From JAFEDN01 sp963697455 (GTDB taxonomy: Bacteria > Pseudomonadota > Gammaproteobacteria > Coxiellales > Coxiellaceae), in assembly GCA_963697455.1 (NCBI GenBank), contig CAVOOI010000034.1, forward strand, positions 62,001 through 126,000: DNA of 64,000 bases. Direction: 5' to 3'. This document shows positions 42,439 through 52,614 of this stretch, piece after piece (positions within the stretch are counted from its first letter, which is position 1; each line of letters opens with the position of its first letter). The translations under genes and the position numbers were made by a program. The notes below the pieces were generated by a model. The model had not been told where the DNA came from, searched no databases, and was given only the letters and a program-made list of their open reading frames with translations.

Positions 42439-45000
42439 TTATTTAAAAGGGTCGGCGAAACCGCTGAGAGTATCGCTTAATAGGCTAGAAGGACTGGTGC
42501 CGATAGTGCCTAAACTCTTTAATTGCAGTTGCACATAATAAGAATTCTTGAAAATGTTTTCAGGGCCGCCATTCTCATTGGTGTCTTGTTTCTGAAAACT
42601 TCGGGAAGCAATGACGCGGAAAGTCCAGCAGCAAGTATCGTATTGCAAGCCGCCGTAAAAGCTGTCAGGACGTTCTTTGCTGATATTATATTGACCAAAC
42701 CCCAATTCACTCCAATGGTCAGTGAGCGGCCAAGCCGCGCCGGCATTGATCAAATTGGTGCTATTACTGAAACCAAAGGAGTCCGTGACATCGTCGAAAT
42801 TTTGTTCGCGGACATACTGGTAATTCAAGGTGAATACATAAATTTGATTGCGATTATAATCAATGCCGATTTCCGCATTATTGGTGGCGCCTAAAGAGCT
42901 GTCATAAGCATAACTGGCGGTAGTGGCCCAATCTTTCCAGGGATAATAAGTTAACTGTCCGACCAACGGGGTGAGGTGAGCATTGGGAGAAATGAATTCA
43001 TAAGTACTGGTAGTACAATTGGTCGGGTCTAAACACACTTGCGGTGACTGTAAATAATATCCGAAGCCAAAATCCATTTTGAATTTTTGCTCGGAGGTGT
43101 TGCTGTTTAACACCCGGCTGGTCAATCCAAAACTAACTTGATTGGCGTTTTCCAACCGGTCATAGCTGGTGAAACGATTCACGTCAAATAATTGGGGAAA
43201 AGTGAAGGGCAATAGTTCAGAGTCAAAGTTAGGGTATTGATTTTGATTTATTAATGGCACATATAAATAAAACAGCCGTGGTTCAAGGGTGGCTAAGTAA
43301 GAATGCTCATCCCAATGAATCGGCCGGTCAAAATACAGGCCGCTGTCGATGTCAGCAATCGGGAGATTGCGGCTGGCGTCGAATTCCGGACGTGTGTCTA
43401 TGCCATTGGTTGCCAATTGCGCCGCATAAGAAGTGCTGTCTAGTGATATTTGCGGAGTAAAATATCCGGCAGAACCGTTAAATGGCCGGCTAATCGTGGG
43501 GCGAAGATGCAAACGTTCTCCCACCGGTAGTTCCAGAGTTTCAGGTTCGAATTGACTGTTGTAAGCGAAATTGACTGATTGAGCGCCCAAGCTGAAGTCG
43601 GCCCCTTCCCATATATCCGCGTAATCACTATTGAAATCCAACTCGGGTAACCGAGTATATTGATCAACCGCGGGATTAGCGGCTTGGCCAATAATATGCA
43701 AAGTTTGATAGCCTTGTAATAAACCAATAAAGCTTAAGTTGGAGTCCTTGTATTCAACGTCTGCCTGATTGGCTAATTGGTTAGCAACCACATTGGCATA
43801 GGAGTTGCCGAAATCCTGGAAATAGTAATCGTCGGTCACATAGTTCAATAGAACATGGCCGCTCCAATTATCGCTAAACTGACCGATTTCTTTTAAATGC
43901 AGAAATGCGCGAAAATTACTATCATCAGTCAGATCATTTAAATAAGGAGTGAATGACACACCCGGCGGCGCCGGCCCTGGATTGGCCAGAGTGTCACTGC
44001 GGAATTGATCAAATTTGGTATCATCGGGCGTCAGGCTTAAATAAGCTTCTCCATAATTCTCAGGACTCTCCAAATAACGAAAAAATGAATTTAGTTGAAA
44101 GCCGCGATTTTCAATATATTTAGGAGTGGTGGTTAAATCGTAATTAGGGGCCAGATTCCAATAGTAAGGCAGCGCCACTTGGGCGCCGCTGTTGGTTTCA
44201 TAAGAAATGTCAGGAGTTAAAAAACCGGTTTTACGGCGGTTGTCTATCGGAAAAGAATAGATCGGGGCGTAAAGAACCGGGACATCATAAAAACGTAGTT
44301 TCATATCATAAGCTGTGCCAAAGCCGGATTTTTGGTCTAAAACTATTCTTCCCGCAGAAATTTGCCATGAAGGATCAGTGGGTGCGCAGGTGGTATAGGT
44401 CGCATTGGTGAGATGGACTAGGCCCGTGCTATCGCGAAAAGTTTTATCCGCGGTACCCCAAGCGTCATAAGGATGGATCAGCGTCGGCAATTTATATTTT
44501 TCGGGGTCCTCGTATAAATGATAGGCAGCTTGTCCCACCTCTAAAGTGTGCTGATCGAAGCGGACTACTGAATAAGGGCCAGCGACCAGTTTGCCCTTTT
44601 CCCGAACTTGAACGTGTCCCTCCAAACGAATGTATTGAATTTTACCAGTTTGCGGGTCCCGGTAAATAATGGCTTTGTCGGCCTTGGCGATTCTGCCGGG
44701 CTGAGTAACCACGACCTCTTTGCTAATCACTGATTGTCCGTAAGTAGAAATGACTCCCGGCCCTGCATAACTAATATCAATGGGGGCTTGGTTAATCGGT
44801 GGAGGCAGGGGATTTCGCAGTAATGTGGTGGGTTCAGAATAATAACCATGACAAAGATTAGCTTCAGGGGCCGAAATCCACCCTAATTCATCAGCAATCT
44901 CTTTATTTTCGTAAGCCATAGCGATTGGGCTAGCAGCGGCAAGAATCAGCAAAGCGAGGCTCGATAAACGAATATGTAATAACCTGTTTTGGGATTTCAC
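42439..45000 (-). CDS. lptD: LPS-assembly protein LptD
   Basis: Outer-membrane translocon that inserts lipopolysaccharide. 853 aa: signal peptide (cleavage about MAYA, residue 30), periplasmic OstA beta-taco domain (VQVREKGKLVAGPYSVVRFD), then a large C-terminal barrel (YAPIYSFPIDNRRKTGFLTPDISYET; ATTASYAYDSSLGATNNAEIGIDY). Early Cys near 50 and a late Cys-Cys pair (DTCCWTFRV) correspond to the disulfide-forming positions of LptD. Divergent amgK-murU beyond the next gene resembles the Pseudomonas order. Confidence 0.96.
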   Translation of the reverse strand: MKSQNRLLHIRLSSLALLILAAASPIAMAYENKEIADELGWISAPEANLCHGYYSEPTTLLRNPLPPPINQAPIDISYAGPGVISTYGQSVISKEVVVTQPGRIAKADKAIIYRDPQTGKIQYIRLEGHVQVREKGKLVAGPYSVVRFDQHTLEVGQAAYHLYEDPEKYKLPTLIHPYDAWGTADKTFRDSTGLVHLTNATYTTCAPTDPSWQISAGRIVLDQKSGFGTAYDMKLRFYDVPVLYAPIYSFPIDNRRKTGFLTPDISYETNSGAQVALPYYWNLAPNYDLTTTPKYIENRGFQLNSFFRYLESPENYGEAYLSLTPDDTKFDQFRSDTLANPGPAPPGVSFTPYLNDLTDDSNFRAFLHLKEIGQFSDNWSGHVLLNYVTDDYYFQDFGNSYANVVANQLANQADVEYKDSNLSFIGLLQGYQTLHIIGQAANPAVDQYTRLPELDFNSDYADIWEGADFSLGAQSVNFAYNSQFEPETLELPVGERLHLRPTISRPFNGSAGYFTPQISLDSTSYAAQLATNGIDTRPEFDASRNLPIADIDSGLYFDRPIHWDEHSYLATLEPRLFYLYVPLINQNQYPNFDSELLPFTFPQLFDVNRFTSYDRLENANQVSFGLTSRVLNSNTSEQKFKMDFGFGYYLQSPQVCLDPTNCTTSTYEFISPNAHLTPLVGQLTYYPWKDWATTASYAYDSSLGATNNAEIGIDYNRNQIYVFTLNYQYVREQNFDDVTDSFGFSNSTNLINAGAAWPLTDHWSELGFGQYNISKERPDSFYGGLQYDTCCWTFRVIASRSFQKQDTNENGGPENIFKNSYYVQLQLKSLGTIGTSPSSLLSDTLSGFADPFK

Positions 45001-45093
45001 TCTATATCCAAAGTTCCTGAATTACGGAATGAAAAGTTTACTAAATAACCCAGCAGTTTGACAGCGATTCCCACCTGCGCGGGAATAACACAC

Positions 45094-46404
45094 CTATGAG
45101 CTTGAAGAGCCGTTTCGCGCTAAGCTGAACGACGACCCACCTATTAGAGAATCCGTGATGCGCCTGAGGGAGAGGGGTGGAGTTGTGGGGGTGGGGGGTT
45201 GGTTAAATAAACGGAGATCAGAGCCTGCGACCCCCTTCAGATCCTTGATTTGCTTATATCTTTTCTCTAATGTACTGGCAACTTTGGGAACTACGTTATA
45301 AATAATGCTTGGAATAAGCAGTAGGAAGTAAAGAAAACCACTATTGTTATTAACCTGCAAACCATATTCAACGCTGGGTGCAGCTGAAATAAGTGCAAAC
45401 ACCAATGCCAGAAGAAAAAATTGCCAGCCAATGGCTCTGAGAGAAAAGCTTTCGGTGGGAGGTTCATGATTTAAGATAGGAACTTTTAGTTCCCTGTTTA
45501 ATGTTGGGTGAGCGATGGTTGATGGCGGGCGAGAAGTTCGGAGGCTTTCCAAGATTGAGCCAACCAACTTGTCCATGTCGAGTACACACATCGCCCACGG
45601 GCCGCTTGCGGAAAGAGTTCCTAAACCCTGAAATACAATTTCACTATTGGTATAGGTGCTTGCGGCTTTAGCGCCAAAGGCTTGATTCGTATAGACCCCA
45701 AGTGCTGAGCAGCCAAAATTAATCAAAACCAGAGGGAGTTTCCACGGAGCTTGTTTAAGTTCCTGCCCTATTTTTTTCAAATTTAAATGGTATATTTTAT
45801 CGGTGTACAGGACGGATTGCGAAACCAGGGTCATTACAAATATACAGGTTTCTCCAACAGATATATAAAAATGATCACCCAAACCCCAATCTTCAGATAA
45901 CATCTTTTTAAAAGAGCTCGATCCCATCTCCGCAAAAGACTCGCCGGACCAATAACTAAATGCTGCTAAGATTAGGATTAACTTTGCAATGTTGGCTCTA
46001 GTTAGGTTGCTAAACAGTTTGCAAACATTCTCAATACCGTTATTAAGCTGGATCAAGGGTGCAATAGAGGCTAAAGCTCCCAGCACGATACTCGAAGTGA
46101 TCGTTAGCCATTGGGGAGGAGACCGCTTGGCGAGTGCGATCAATCGCAGCATGAGCTCGTAACCACCCGTAAAGTTGCGGCTGATCGCAAAGAAAGCGAA
46201 GAAATATAAAGCTTTTTCAGCCACAGTTCCGAGAAATTTAAGCAAGGTGCGCCATTGAGAAGGCGTTGTATTTCCCTCAATACTATCTGGAAGAGAGACG
46301 AACACTGAACCGTTTGAGGGTAGTAGAGGTAGTATTTCAAGGCTGGGAGGAGATGGAGGATAATAGTACTCATTTGACGGAAATAGATCTTCGAATCGTA
46401 TCAT
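45094..46404 (-). CDS. Multi-span membrane protein, effector-like, unknown function
   Basis: Not recognised. From ATG 46404 (GGGGG 6-10 bp upstream) 436 aa. A Pro-rich N-terminus (YYYPPSPPSLEILPLLPS) is followed by about eight hydrophobic segments between residues 55 and 370, and a Ser/Pro/Thr-rich tail ending FSLARNGSSSS. Disordered tails at both ends around a membrane core are unusual for transporters and resemble membrane-inserting effectors of intracellular bacteria; inference only. It lies inserted between lptD and amgK, which are adjacent in pseudomonads. Confidence 0.65.
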   Translation of the reverse strand: MIRFEDLFPSNEYYYPPSPPSLEILPLLPSNGSVFVSLPDSIEGNTTPSQWRTLLKFLGTVAEKALYFFAFFAISRNFTGGYELMLRLIALAKRSPPQWLTITSSIVLGALASIAPLIQLNNGIENVCKLFSNLTRANIAKLILILAAFSYWSGESFAEMGSSSFKKMLSEDWGLGDHFYISVGETCIFVMTLVSQSVLYTDKIYHLNLKKIGQELKQAPWKLPLVLINFGCSALGVYTNQAFGAKAASTYTNSEIVFQGLGTLSASGPWAMCVLDMDKLVGSILESLRTSRPPSTIAHPTLNRELKVPILNHEPPTESFSLRAIGWQFFLLALVFALISAAPSVEYGLQVNNNSGFLYFLLLIPSIIYNVVPKVASTLEKRYKQIKDLKGVAGSDLRLFNQPPTPTTPPLSLRRITDSLIGGSSFSLARNGSSSS

Positions 46405-46577
46405 TGCTGCCCCCTGCAAATTGTTTAATAAATTATCAAAATTAGAACAAAATTATGTCCAGAGAAAGCGAGGATGTCAAGATAGTGCGAGTAGTACGCC
46501 AGGACAAATCCACATTTTGCATTCCCGCATAGGCGTTTGCCTTCGCGGGGAGGGCATAGTCTGGTAAAATACGCTCC

Positions 46578-47558
46578 ATGCACAATCCAGAATTACGTCA
46601 ACAGGCTTTACATCAATGGTTAATAGTTACCCTCAATGTGGCGTTTAATTTGCAGCCGATTAAATCCGGCGCGGGACAGCGCCGTTATTATAGAGTGACA
46701 ACAAACCATAATAGTTTTGTGGTCATGGATACCCCTGTCGATGAGAAATGTACGGCCTTCATGCAATTGGCTCAGGTTTTTAAATCCCTCGGGGTCGAGG
46801 TTCCGGTAATTCACGCAACAGATTTGCAGCAAGGCTTCCTGCTGTTAACTGACTTTGGTGAGCATACTTATGGTGAGTCATTAACCGCTGATAACGCAGA
46901 CTCGTTATATCAACCTGCTTTTACAGCCCTGTTGCGCATTCAGGCGTATCCACGGACTGCGTCATATTTGTTGCAGGAATTTGATATGGTCCACTACCGG
47001 GAAAAAATGGGCTGGTTTGTTGAATTTTATTTACGGCATACCCTGGGTTTTTCGCTCACTCGCCAGCAGCAAGCCAGTTGTGAGCGCCTATTCGATTTAT
47101 TGATCGCGACAGCGCTGCAACAACCTAAAACCTGTGTGCATTATGATTATCATTGTCGAAATTTAATGGTATTGCCACAAGGCCGGGCAGGGGTTCTGGA
47201 TTTTCAGGATGCGGTGCGTGGCCCCATCACTTATGATTTGATGTCTTTGCTGCGTGATTGTTATATAGATTGGCCCGCGGACCGGGTGCGAACCTGGATG
47301 TATCAGTACCAACAAGCAGCCTTAACCGCCGGAATTCTACCGCAGGAAGATCCTAAATTATGGGAGCGCTGGTGTGATTTCAGCAGCGTCCAACGCCATC
47401 TTAAATGCATAGGTTTATTTGCTCGGTTCGATGTGCTGGGACATTCTAAAGATTATTTAATCTATATCCCGAGGCTGTTGAAATATTGCCGCGAAATTTC
47501 CGCGCATTATCCAGAAATGAGTCCCTTGCGGGAATTACTAGAGAGAATCACTCAATGA
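46578..47558 (+). CDS. amgK: N-acetylmuramate/N-acetylglucosamine 1-kinase AmgK
   Basis: Aminoglycoside-phosphotransferase-fold kinase that phosphorylates MurNAc at the anomeric position for cell-wall recycling. 326 aa: N-lobe with SGAGQRRYYRV, catalytic loop HYDYHCRNLM (H188, D190, N195), metal Asp in GVLDFQDAVRGP (D208). The stop overlaps the murU ATG (ATGA). This pair bypasses de novo UDP-MurNAc synthesis and in Pseudomonas confers fosfomycin tolerance. Confidence 0.92.
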   Translation: MHNPELRQQALHQWLIVTLNVAFNLQPIKSGAGQRRYYRVTTNHNSFVVMDTPVDEKCTAFMQLAQVFKSLGVEVPVIHATDLQQGFLLLTDFGEHTYGESLTADNADSLYQPAFTALLRIQAYPRTASYLLQEFDMVHYREKMGWFVEFYLRHTLGFSLTRQQQASCERLFDLLIATALQQPKTCVHYDYHCRNLMVLPQGRAGVLDFQDAVRGPITYDLMSLLRDCYIDWPADRVRTWMYQYQQAALTAGILPQEDPKLWERWCDFSSVQRHLKCIGLFARFDVLGHSKDYLIYIPRLLKYCREISAHYPEMSPLRELLERITQ

Positions 47559-48220
47559 AAGCGATGATTTTAGCCGCCGGCAGAGGTGAACGGATGCGGC
47601 CATTAACCGATACCATTCCAAAACCACTCGCGCCGTTTCGGAATGGGCGTTTAATCGAGCCCTTATTACAAGCTTTACACCATGCCGGCATTCAAGAGGC
47701 CGTTATCAACGTCTGCCATTTGGCGGATCAAATTATTGAATATCTAGGGGATGGGCGCCGATACGGATTACACTTGCAATATTCGCGAGAATCTTACGTG
47801 GGCCAGTTAGAAACCGGTGGCGGCATACTCCAAGCGTTGCCACTGCTAGGCGCTAAGCCTTTTCTAGTCGTCAGTTCGGATATTGTAACTGATTTTCCAT
47901 TCAGTGAATTAATCAATAAACCATTATCAGGTTTAGCACATTTAGTTTTTGTGGATAATCCGGATTTTAACCAGCGCGGTGATTTTCATTTGCATGCCGA
48001 CGGTGTTGTCGCCGCTCAAGGCAATAATATGCTGACTTATGCCAATATCAGCGTGCTGCATCCACAATTATTTACCGGTCATTTACCAGGGAAAATTCGC
48101 TTAGCCAAGCTATTTCATGAGGGTGTTGAACAACGGCAAGTAACCGGCGAACATTATCGAGGAGAATGGCACAATGTAGGTACTTGTGAAGACCTAAACC
48201 GATTGGTTCGATTCAGATAA
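47555..48220 (+). CDS. murU: N-acetylmuramate alpha-1-phosphate uridylyltransferase MurU
   Basis: Nucleotidyltransferase forming UDP-MurNAc from MurNAc-1-phosphate. From ATG 47555 it is 221 aa: LAAGRGERMRPLTD-IPKPLAPF signature, GGGILQALPLLG, VVSSDIVTDFPF (metal Asp) and the C-terminal WHNVGTCEDLNRL. Start chosen from the amgK overlap and family N-terminus. Its 3' end overlaps the convergent EamA gene by 27 bp. Confidence 0.93.
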   Translation: MKAMILAAGRGERMRPLTDTIPKPLAPFRNGRLIEPLLQALHHAGIQEAVINVCHLADQIIEYLGDGRRYGLHLQYSRESYVGQLETGGGILQALPLLGAKPFLVVSSDIVTDFPFSELINKPLSGLAHLVFVDNPDFNQRGDFHLHADGVVAAQGNNMLTYANISVLHPQLFTGHLPGKIRLAKLFHEGVEQRQVTGEHYRGEWHNVGTCEDLNRLVRFR

Positions 48221-49132
48221 AACTTCTTTAGGGATGCTTTTATTATTTTTATAACAATAATTGATTGCTAATGCGCCCAATAACGTGATTAGACCGCCGA
48301 TGAGTTGCAAAGGCTTAGGGTATTCGTGTAATAAAATCACCCCTAGCAATGTTGCGACAATGGGCATGGCGTAAAGATATCCTGAAGCACGACCGGCAGG
48401 GGCCTTCATTAATGCAAAATTCCATAGTGCATAGGCAATGGCCGCAGGAAAAATCCCCAAATAAACTGCCGCCGCAGTGGATTGCCAAGGGGCGGCAGTC
48501 AGTTCACGAATCATGCTGGGCAGATAAAATAGCATGGCGAGTGTCGCGCCCCATATCGATAAAATGACGAGTTCCAAGGGATGATAGCGACGAAATAAAG
48601 TTTTTTGAGCGACTGCATAATACCCGCCTAATATGGCGGCGATTAAAAGGTAAACTAAGCCGATATCGTATTTTAAACCGCCGCGTTCGCTATAGGCGAT
48701 TAAGAACAAGCCGATCATACTGATAAGAACACCTAGCCAGCTCTTCACCGGCACGCGTTCTTTTAACAAAAAAAATGCAAATACCATAGTGAATACCGGC
48801 ATTAGACCAATAATAAAACCAGCGATGCCTGCGGGAATGACGATTTCTCCATAATTAATAGCGATATTGTAACCACCAATGCCAACGACACCAATAAAAA
48901 TAATATAGATAAGATCACGTAGTTTGGGAATTTTCCGCTGAGGAAGCCGGAAATACACAAATACTAGACAAAAAGAAGCCACTAAATAACGCAGAACGGC
49001 CAATCCGCCAGGAGTGTAACCATGTAGACCTATTCTGATAGCGACTAACGCGGATGACCATAAAAATACGGTGAGCCAGAGACATAGTTGGATACTTAAA
49101 GAAATAGCACGCTCGGAGACATCAGGTTCCAT
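48194..49132 (-). CDS. EamA/DMT family transporter
   Basis: Ten-span metabolite exporter of 312 aa with two EamA repeats: first with FLWSSALVAIRIGL and NYGEIVIPAGIAGFIIGLMPVFTMVFAFFLLKERV; second with GGYYAVAQKTLFRRYHPLELV and SGYLYAMPIVATLLGVILLHE. Substrate unknown. Starts 1 bp after the parE stop, so it may be read with parE. Confidence 0.88.
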   Translation of the reverse strand: MEPDVSERAISLSIQLCLWLTVFLWSSALVAIRIGLHGYTPGGLAVLRYLVASFCLVFVYFRLPQRKIPKLRDLIYIIFIGVVGIGGYNIAINYGEIVIPAGIAGFIIGLMPVFTMVFAFFLLKERVPVKSWLGVLISMIGLFLIAYSERGGLKYDIGLVYLLIAAILGGYYAVAQKTLFRRYHPLELVILSIWGATLAMLFYLPSMIRELTAAPWQSTAAAVYLGIFPAAIAYALWNFALMKAPAGRASGYLYAMPIVATLLGVILLHEYPKPLQLIGGLITLLGALAINYCYKNNKSIPKEVLSESNQSV

Positions 49133-49133
49133 G

Positions 49134-51038
49134 TTAATCTATCTCCGCTAAGTCGCCCTTTTCTTCTAGCCAGACTCGGCGATCGGTAGCGCGTTTTTTA
49201 GCGAGTAACATATCTAAGATTTGCGAGCTGCTATCACCTATTTTTATAGTCAATTGCACTAAACGGCGGGTTTCAGGATTCATAGTTGTTTCCCGTAATT
49301 GCAACGGGTTCATTTCGCCTAAGCCTTTAAATCGTTGGATATTAGGCTTACTTCTTTTGTTTTCCGCGCTAATCCGGTCCAAAATTCCTCGTTTTTCATC
49401 ATCGTCCAAAGCGTAAAATACTTCTTTACCAATATCAATGCGATACAGCGGGGGCATGGCGACATAAAGATGTCCCTGAGCGACCAGTTGCGGAAAATGC
49501 CGCAAAAATAATGCGCATAACAGCGTAGCGATATGTAAACCATCGGAATCTGCGTCGGCTAAAATACACACCTTGCCGTAACGTAAACTGCTTAAATCCT
49601 CTGTACCTGGATCAACCCCTAGTGCTACGGCGATATCATGAATTTCTTGAGAAGCCAGTACTTCGTCGGAAGTGACTTCCCAGGTATTTAAAATTTTGCC
49701 ACGCAACGGCATAATCGCTTGGAAAGTACGATCACGTGCTTGCTTGGCTGAACCGCCGGCTGAATCTCCTTCGACTAAAAATATTTCGCAGGTATTCACA
49801 TCCTGTTGCGAGCAATCAGCGAGTTTTCCAGGGAGAGCGGGGCCGGAAGTTATTTTTTTACGTGACACTTTTTTGCTGAGCTGCAAACGTCTTTGCGCGT
49901 TAGCAATGGCTAATTCTGCTAATTCTTTTCCTTCTGGGATATGTTGATTCAGCCATAAGCTAAACGCATCCTGCACTACTCCGGCGACAAAAGTGGCGCA
50001 CTGCCGCGAAGATAGCTTTTCCTTAGTTTGGCCGGCGAATTGAGGCTCTAGAATTTTTACCGATAATACGTAACTACACGGATCCCACAGATCATCCGCG
50101 GTTAATTTAATTCCTCTCGGCAATAATTTGTGAAGCTCGCAGAATTCATGCATGGCTTCCGCCAAGCCGCTGCGTAAACCGTTAACATGAGTTCCTCCTT
50201 GAATGGTCGGAATTAAATTAACGTAGCTCTCGGTGATTTTTTTACTAGAATCTTCCGGAAGCCAAACTACCGCCCAATCCACTTGCTCAGCATCCGCTTT
50301 GAAAAAACCAATCAGTGGTTCTTCCGGCAGATGTAGGGTGTCAGCGATGGATTCAGTTAAATAATCTTTTAAGCCCGCCTCATAATACCATTCCACCTTT
50401 TCATTACTTTGTTCGTCATGGAAGATCACTCGCAAACCTGGGCATAACACTGCTTTCGCGCGGAGGTTATGTTTTAACGCCACAATTGCGAATTTAACGG
50501 TATCAAAATATTTTTCATCCGGCCAGAAACGCACGGTGGTGCCGGTTTCGCGTGGAGGACAATGGCCGGCGACATGGAGTTTGCTGGTTTTTTCACCCCC
50601 AGCGAAGTCCATCTGATAAATATCGCCGTCTTTTTTAACTTGAACAGTCAGTTTTTTAGAAAGTGCATTGACCACCGAAATGCCGACGCCATGTAAGCCA
50701 CCGGAAAATTTATAGCTCTTATCTGAAAATTTGGCGCCGGCATGTAATCGAGTCAGAATTAATTCAACTCCGCTAATTTTATGTTCGGGATGAGTGTCTA
50801 CCGGCATGCCGCGGCCATTATCAATCACCGCCAGCGAACCATCTTTGTAAACCTCGACTATGATTTGATCAGCATGACCGGCAATGGCCTCATCCACACT
50901 GTTATCAATCGCTTCGTGGGCCAAATGATTGGGCCGGGTTGTATCGGTGTACATGCCCGGCCGCCGCCGTACCGGATCTAGGCCAGTGAGAACCTCAATG
51001 GATTCAGCTGAATAAGCAGTTGACTTAGGTTTTGGCAT
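49134..51038 (-). CDS. parE: DNA topoisomerase IV subunit B
   Basis: ATPase subunit of the chromosome-decatenating type IIA topoisomerase. 634 aa: GHKL ATPase with RPGMYTDTTRPNHLAHEAIDNSVDEA (N of Bergerat fold), GRGMPVDTHPEHK, GLHGVGISVVNALS; Toprim EGDSAGGSAKQARDR and DADSDGLHIATLL; PLRGKILN. The tail TRRLVQLTIKIGDSS matches ParE. parC is not in the window. Confidence 0.96.
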   Translation of the reverse strand: MPKPKSTAYSAESIEVLTGLDPVRRRPGMYTDTTRPNHLAHEAIDNSVDEAIAGHADQIIVEVYKDGSLAVIDNGRGMPVDTHPEHKISGVELILTRLHAGAKFSDKSYKFSGGLHGVGISVVNALSKKLTVQVKKDGDIYQMDFAGGEKTSKLHVAGHCPPRETGTTVRFWPDEKYFDTVKFAIVALKHNLRAKAVLCPGLRVIFHDEQSNEKVEWYYEAGLKDYLTESIADTLHLPEEPLIGFFKADAEQVDWAVVWLPEDSSKKITESYVNLIPTIQGGTHVNGLRSGLAEAMHEFCELHKLLPRGIKLTADDLWDPCSYVLSVKILEPQFAGQTKEKLSSRQCATFVAGVVQDAFSLWLNQHIPEGKELAELAIANAQRRLQLSKKVSRKKITSGPALPGKLADCSQQDVNTCEIFLVEGDSAGGSAKQARDRTFQAIMPLRGKILNTWEVTSDEVLASQEIHDIAVALGVDPGTEDLSSLRYGKVCILADADSDGLHIATLLCALFLRHFPQLVAQGHLYVAMPPLYRIDIGKEVFYALDDDEKRGILDRISAENKRSKPNIQRFKGLGEMNPLQLRETTMNPETRRLVQLTIKIGDSSSQILDMLLAKKRATDRRVWLEEKGDLAEID

Positions 51039-51042
51039 AGAT

Positions 51043-51291
51043 TTATTTTTTTCCGGTTTGTTCTTTGATGACTGTTAAATTATCATTCATGCGAAAAAAC
51101 AAAATCAAAACTTCGCAGATAATTCGGGTGGCTAACGGCCCTAAGATGATAATTTCAAACACGACACGCCAGCTAACATGGTGTATGATATCCGTAATCG
51201 CGATGAGGATAAAGGTTATCATCGCTGCCCAAAATAGGAACTGCACTAGCCAAGGAGTCAGCATTTTACGAAAAGTGAGAAAGTCTTTCAT
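51043..51291 (-). CDS. DUF4282 small membrane protein
   Basis: 82 aa with two membrane spans: LVQFLFWAAMITFILIAITDI and VVFEIIILGPLATRIICEVLILFF. The pattern FRKMLTPWL...LGPLATRIxCE-LILFFRMNDNL is that of DUF4282. Function unknown. Four bp upstream of parE; likely same transcript. Confidence 0.85.
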   Translation of the reverse strand: MKDFLTFRKMLTPWLVQFLFWAAMITFILIAITDIIHHVSWRVVFEIIILGPLATRIICEVLILFFRMNDNLTVIKEQTGKK

Positions 51292-51327
51292 TCATTTAAA
51301 CTCCGGATCTGTTATTTAGAGGAAGAA

Positions 51328-52614
51328 ATGTTATTTTACACAAACATATTACGTTATCTATATACCCTTGCATATTATTTGGCGATTCCTGGGTTGCTGC
51401 TGCGAATGTGGTGGCGTTCTCTCCGTTACAATCCTGAGTATCGAGCGCGTTGGCCGCAACGGTTTGGATTGATACCTAAAGTAACTGCGGATAAAGTGAT
51501 TTGGGTCCATGCTGTCTCTATGGGAGAAACCTTGGCGGCGCTGCCTTTAGTGAAGGCTTTGCTAGCTCAATATCCCCACTACCAAATGGTGATGACTTCT
51601 ACTACCCCCACCGGTGCAGCGCAAGTAATGAAGCATTTTGACGGTAAAGTCATTGCGCTATATACCCCCTATGATTTGCCTGGTTGCGTTAAACGTTTTT
51701 TGGAACGGGTGCATCCTGATTTGGGGATTATCCTGGAAACAGAGCTGTGGCCGAATTTACTCTCAGCCTGTTCACTGCGTAAAATCCCATTAATGTTAGC
51801 CAATGCCCGGTTATCTGCGCGCTCTTGCCGCGGTTACGAGCGGATTGCGCCGTTAGTGCGGCAGATGATCAATAGCTTTGCATTGGTTGCCGCGCAAGCT
51901 CCTTTAGATGGAGAAAGATTTTTGCAATTAGGTTTAGAACCGCGGCGGCTGCAAGTGACGGGCAATATTAAATTCGACATTGAGTTGCCGGCGAATTTAG
52001 CCGCGCGCGGCCAGAATTTACGTCAGGAATGGGGTGGGGCCAGATTAATATGGGTAGCGGCAAGCACCCATGAAGGTGAAGAAAATATTATTTTGGCTGC
52101 CTTGCAAGCGGTGCGTGCGCGATTCCCCGATGTATTGCTTATTTTAGTGCCTCGTCATCCCGAACGTTTTGCGAAAGTGGGTCAACTCTGCACGCAAGCT
52201 GGATATCGAGTCGCCAGCCGTAGTCAGGGGGACCCTATTAACTCTGCTACGGAAATTTTATTAGGCGATACGATGGGGGAGCTCATGCTTTTTTATGCCG
52301 CGGCGGACGTGGCGTTGGTAGGAGGTAGTTTTGTTCCTGTCGGCGGCCATAACCTAATTGAGCCTGCCATTTTAGGAGTGCCAGTCCTAACCGGGCCTCA
52401 CCTACATAATTTTACGGATATCAGCCAATTATTATTACATGCGGGCGGTGCTCAAATAGTGACTGATGCGGAAAACTTATCCTCCGCGGTAATTGAATTA
52501 TTGGGAAATCCAGAACGGCGCAAGCAAATGGGTGAGAAAGGCCGCGCCGCGGTGTTAGCCAATACGGGAGCCTTAGCTAAACATCTGGCTTGGATTAAAA
52601 CGCAAATGAAATGA
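51328..52614 (+). CDS. waaA: 3-deoxy-D-manno-octulosonic acid (Kdo) transferase
   Basis: Membrane-anchored GT30 transferase adding Kdo to lipid A precursor. 428 aa: N-terminal anchor (RYLYTLAYYLAIPGLLLRMW), RWPQRFGL, WVHAVSMGETLAALPLV (with the essential Glu), ETELWPNLL, NIKFDIELP, WVAASTHEGEE, LVPRHPERF and GGSFVPVGGHNLIEPA. GAGGAAGAA precedes the ATG. Stop overlaps the next gene by 4 bp. Confidence 0.96.
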   Translation: MLFYTNILRYLYTLAYYLAIPGLLLRMWWRSLRYNPEYRARWPQRFGLIPKVTADKVIWVHAVSMGETLAALPLVKALLAQYPHYQMVMTSTTPTGAAQVMKHFDGKVIALYTPYDLPGCVKRFLERVHPDLGIILETELWPNLLSACSLRKIPLMLANARLSARSCRGYERIAPLVRQMINSFALVAAQAPLDGERFLQLGLEPRRLQVTGNIKFDIELPANLAARGQNLRQEWGGARLIWVAASTHEGEENIILAALQAVRARFPDVLLILVPRHPERFAKVGQLCTQAGYRVASRSQGDPINSATEILLGDTMGELMLFYAAADVALVGGSFVPVGGHNLIEPAILGVPVLTGPHLHNFTDISQLLLHAGGAQIVTDAENLSSAVIELLGNPERRKQMGEKGRAAVLANTGALAKHLAWIKTQMK

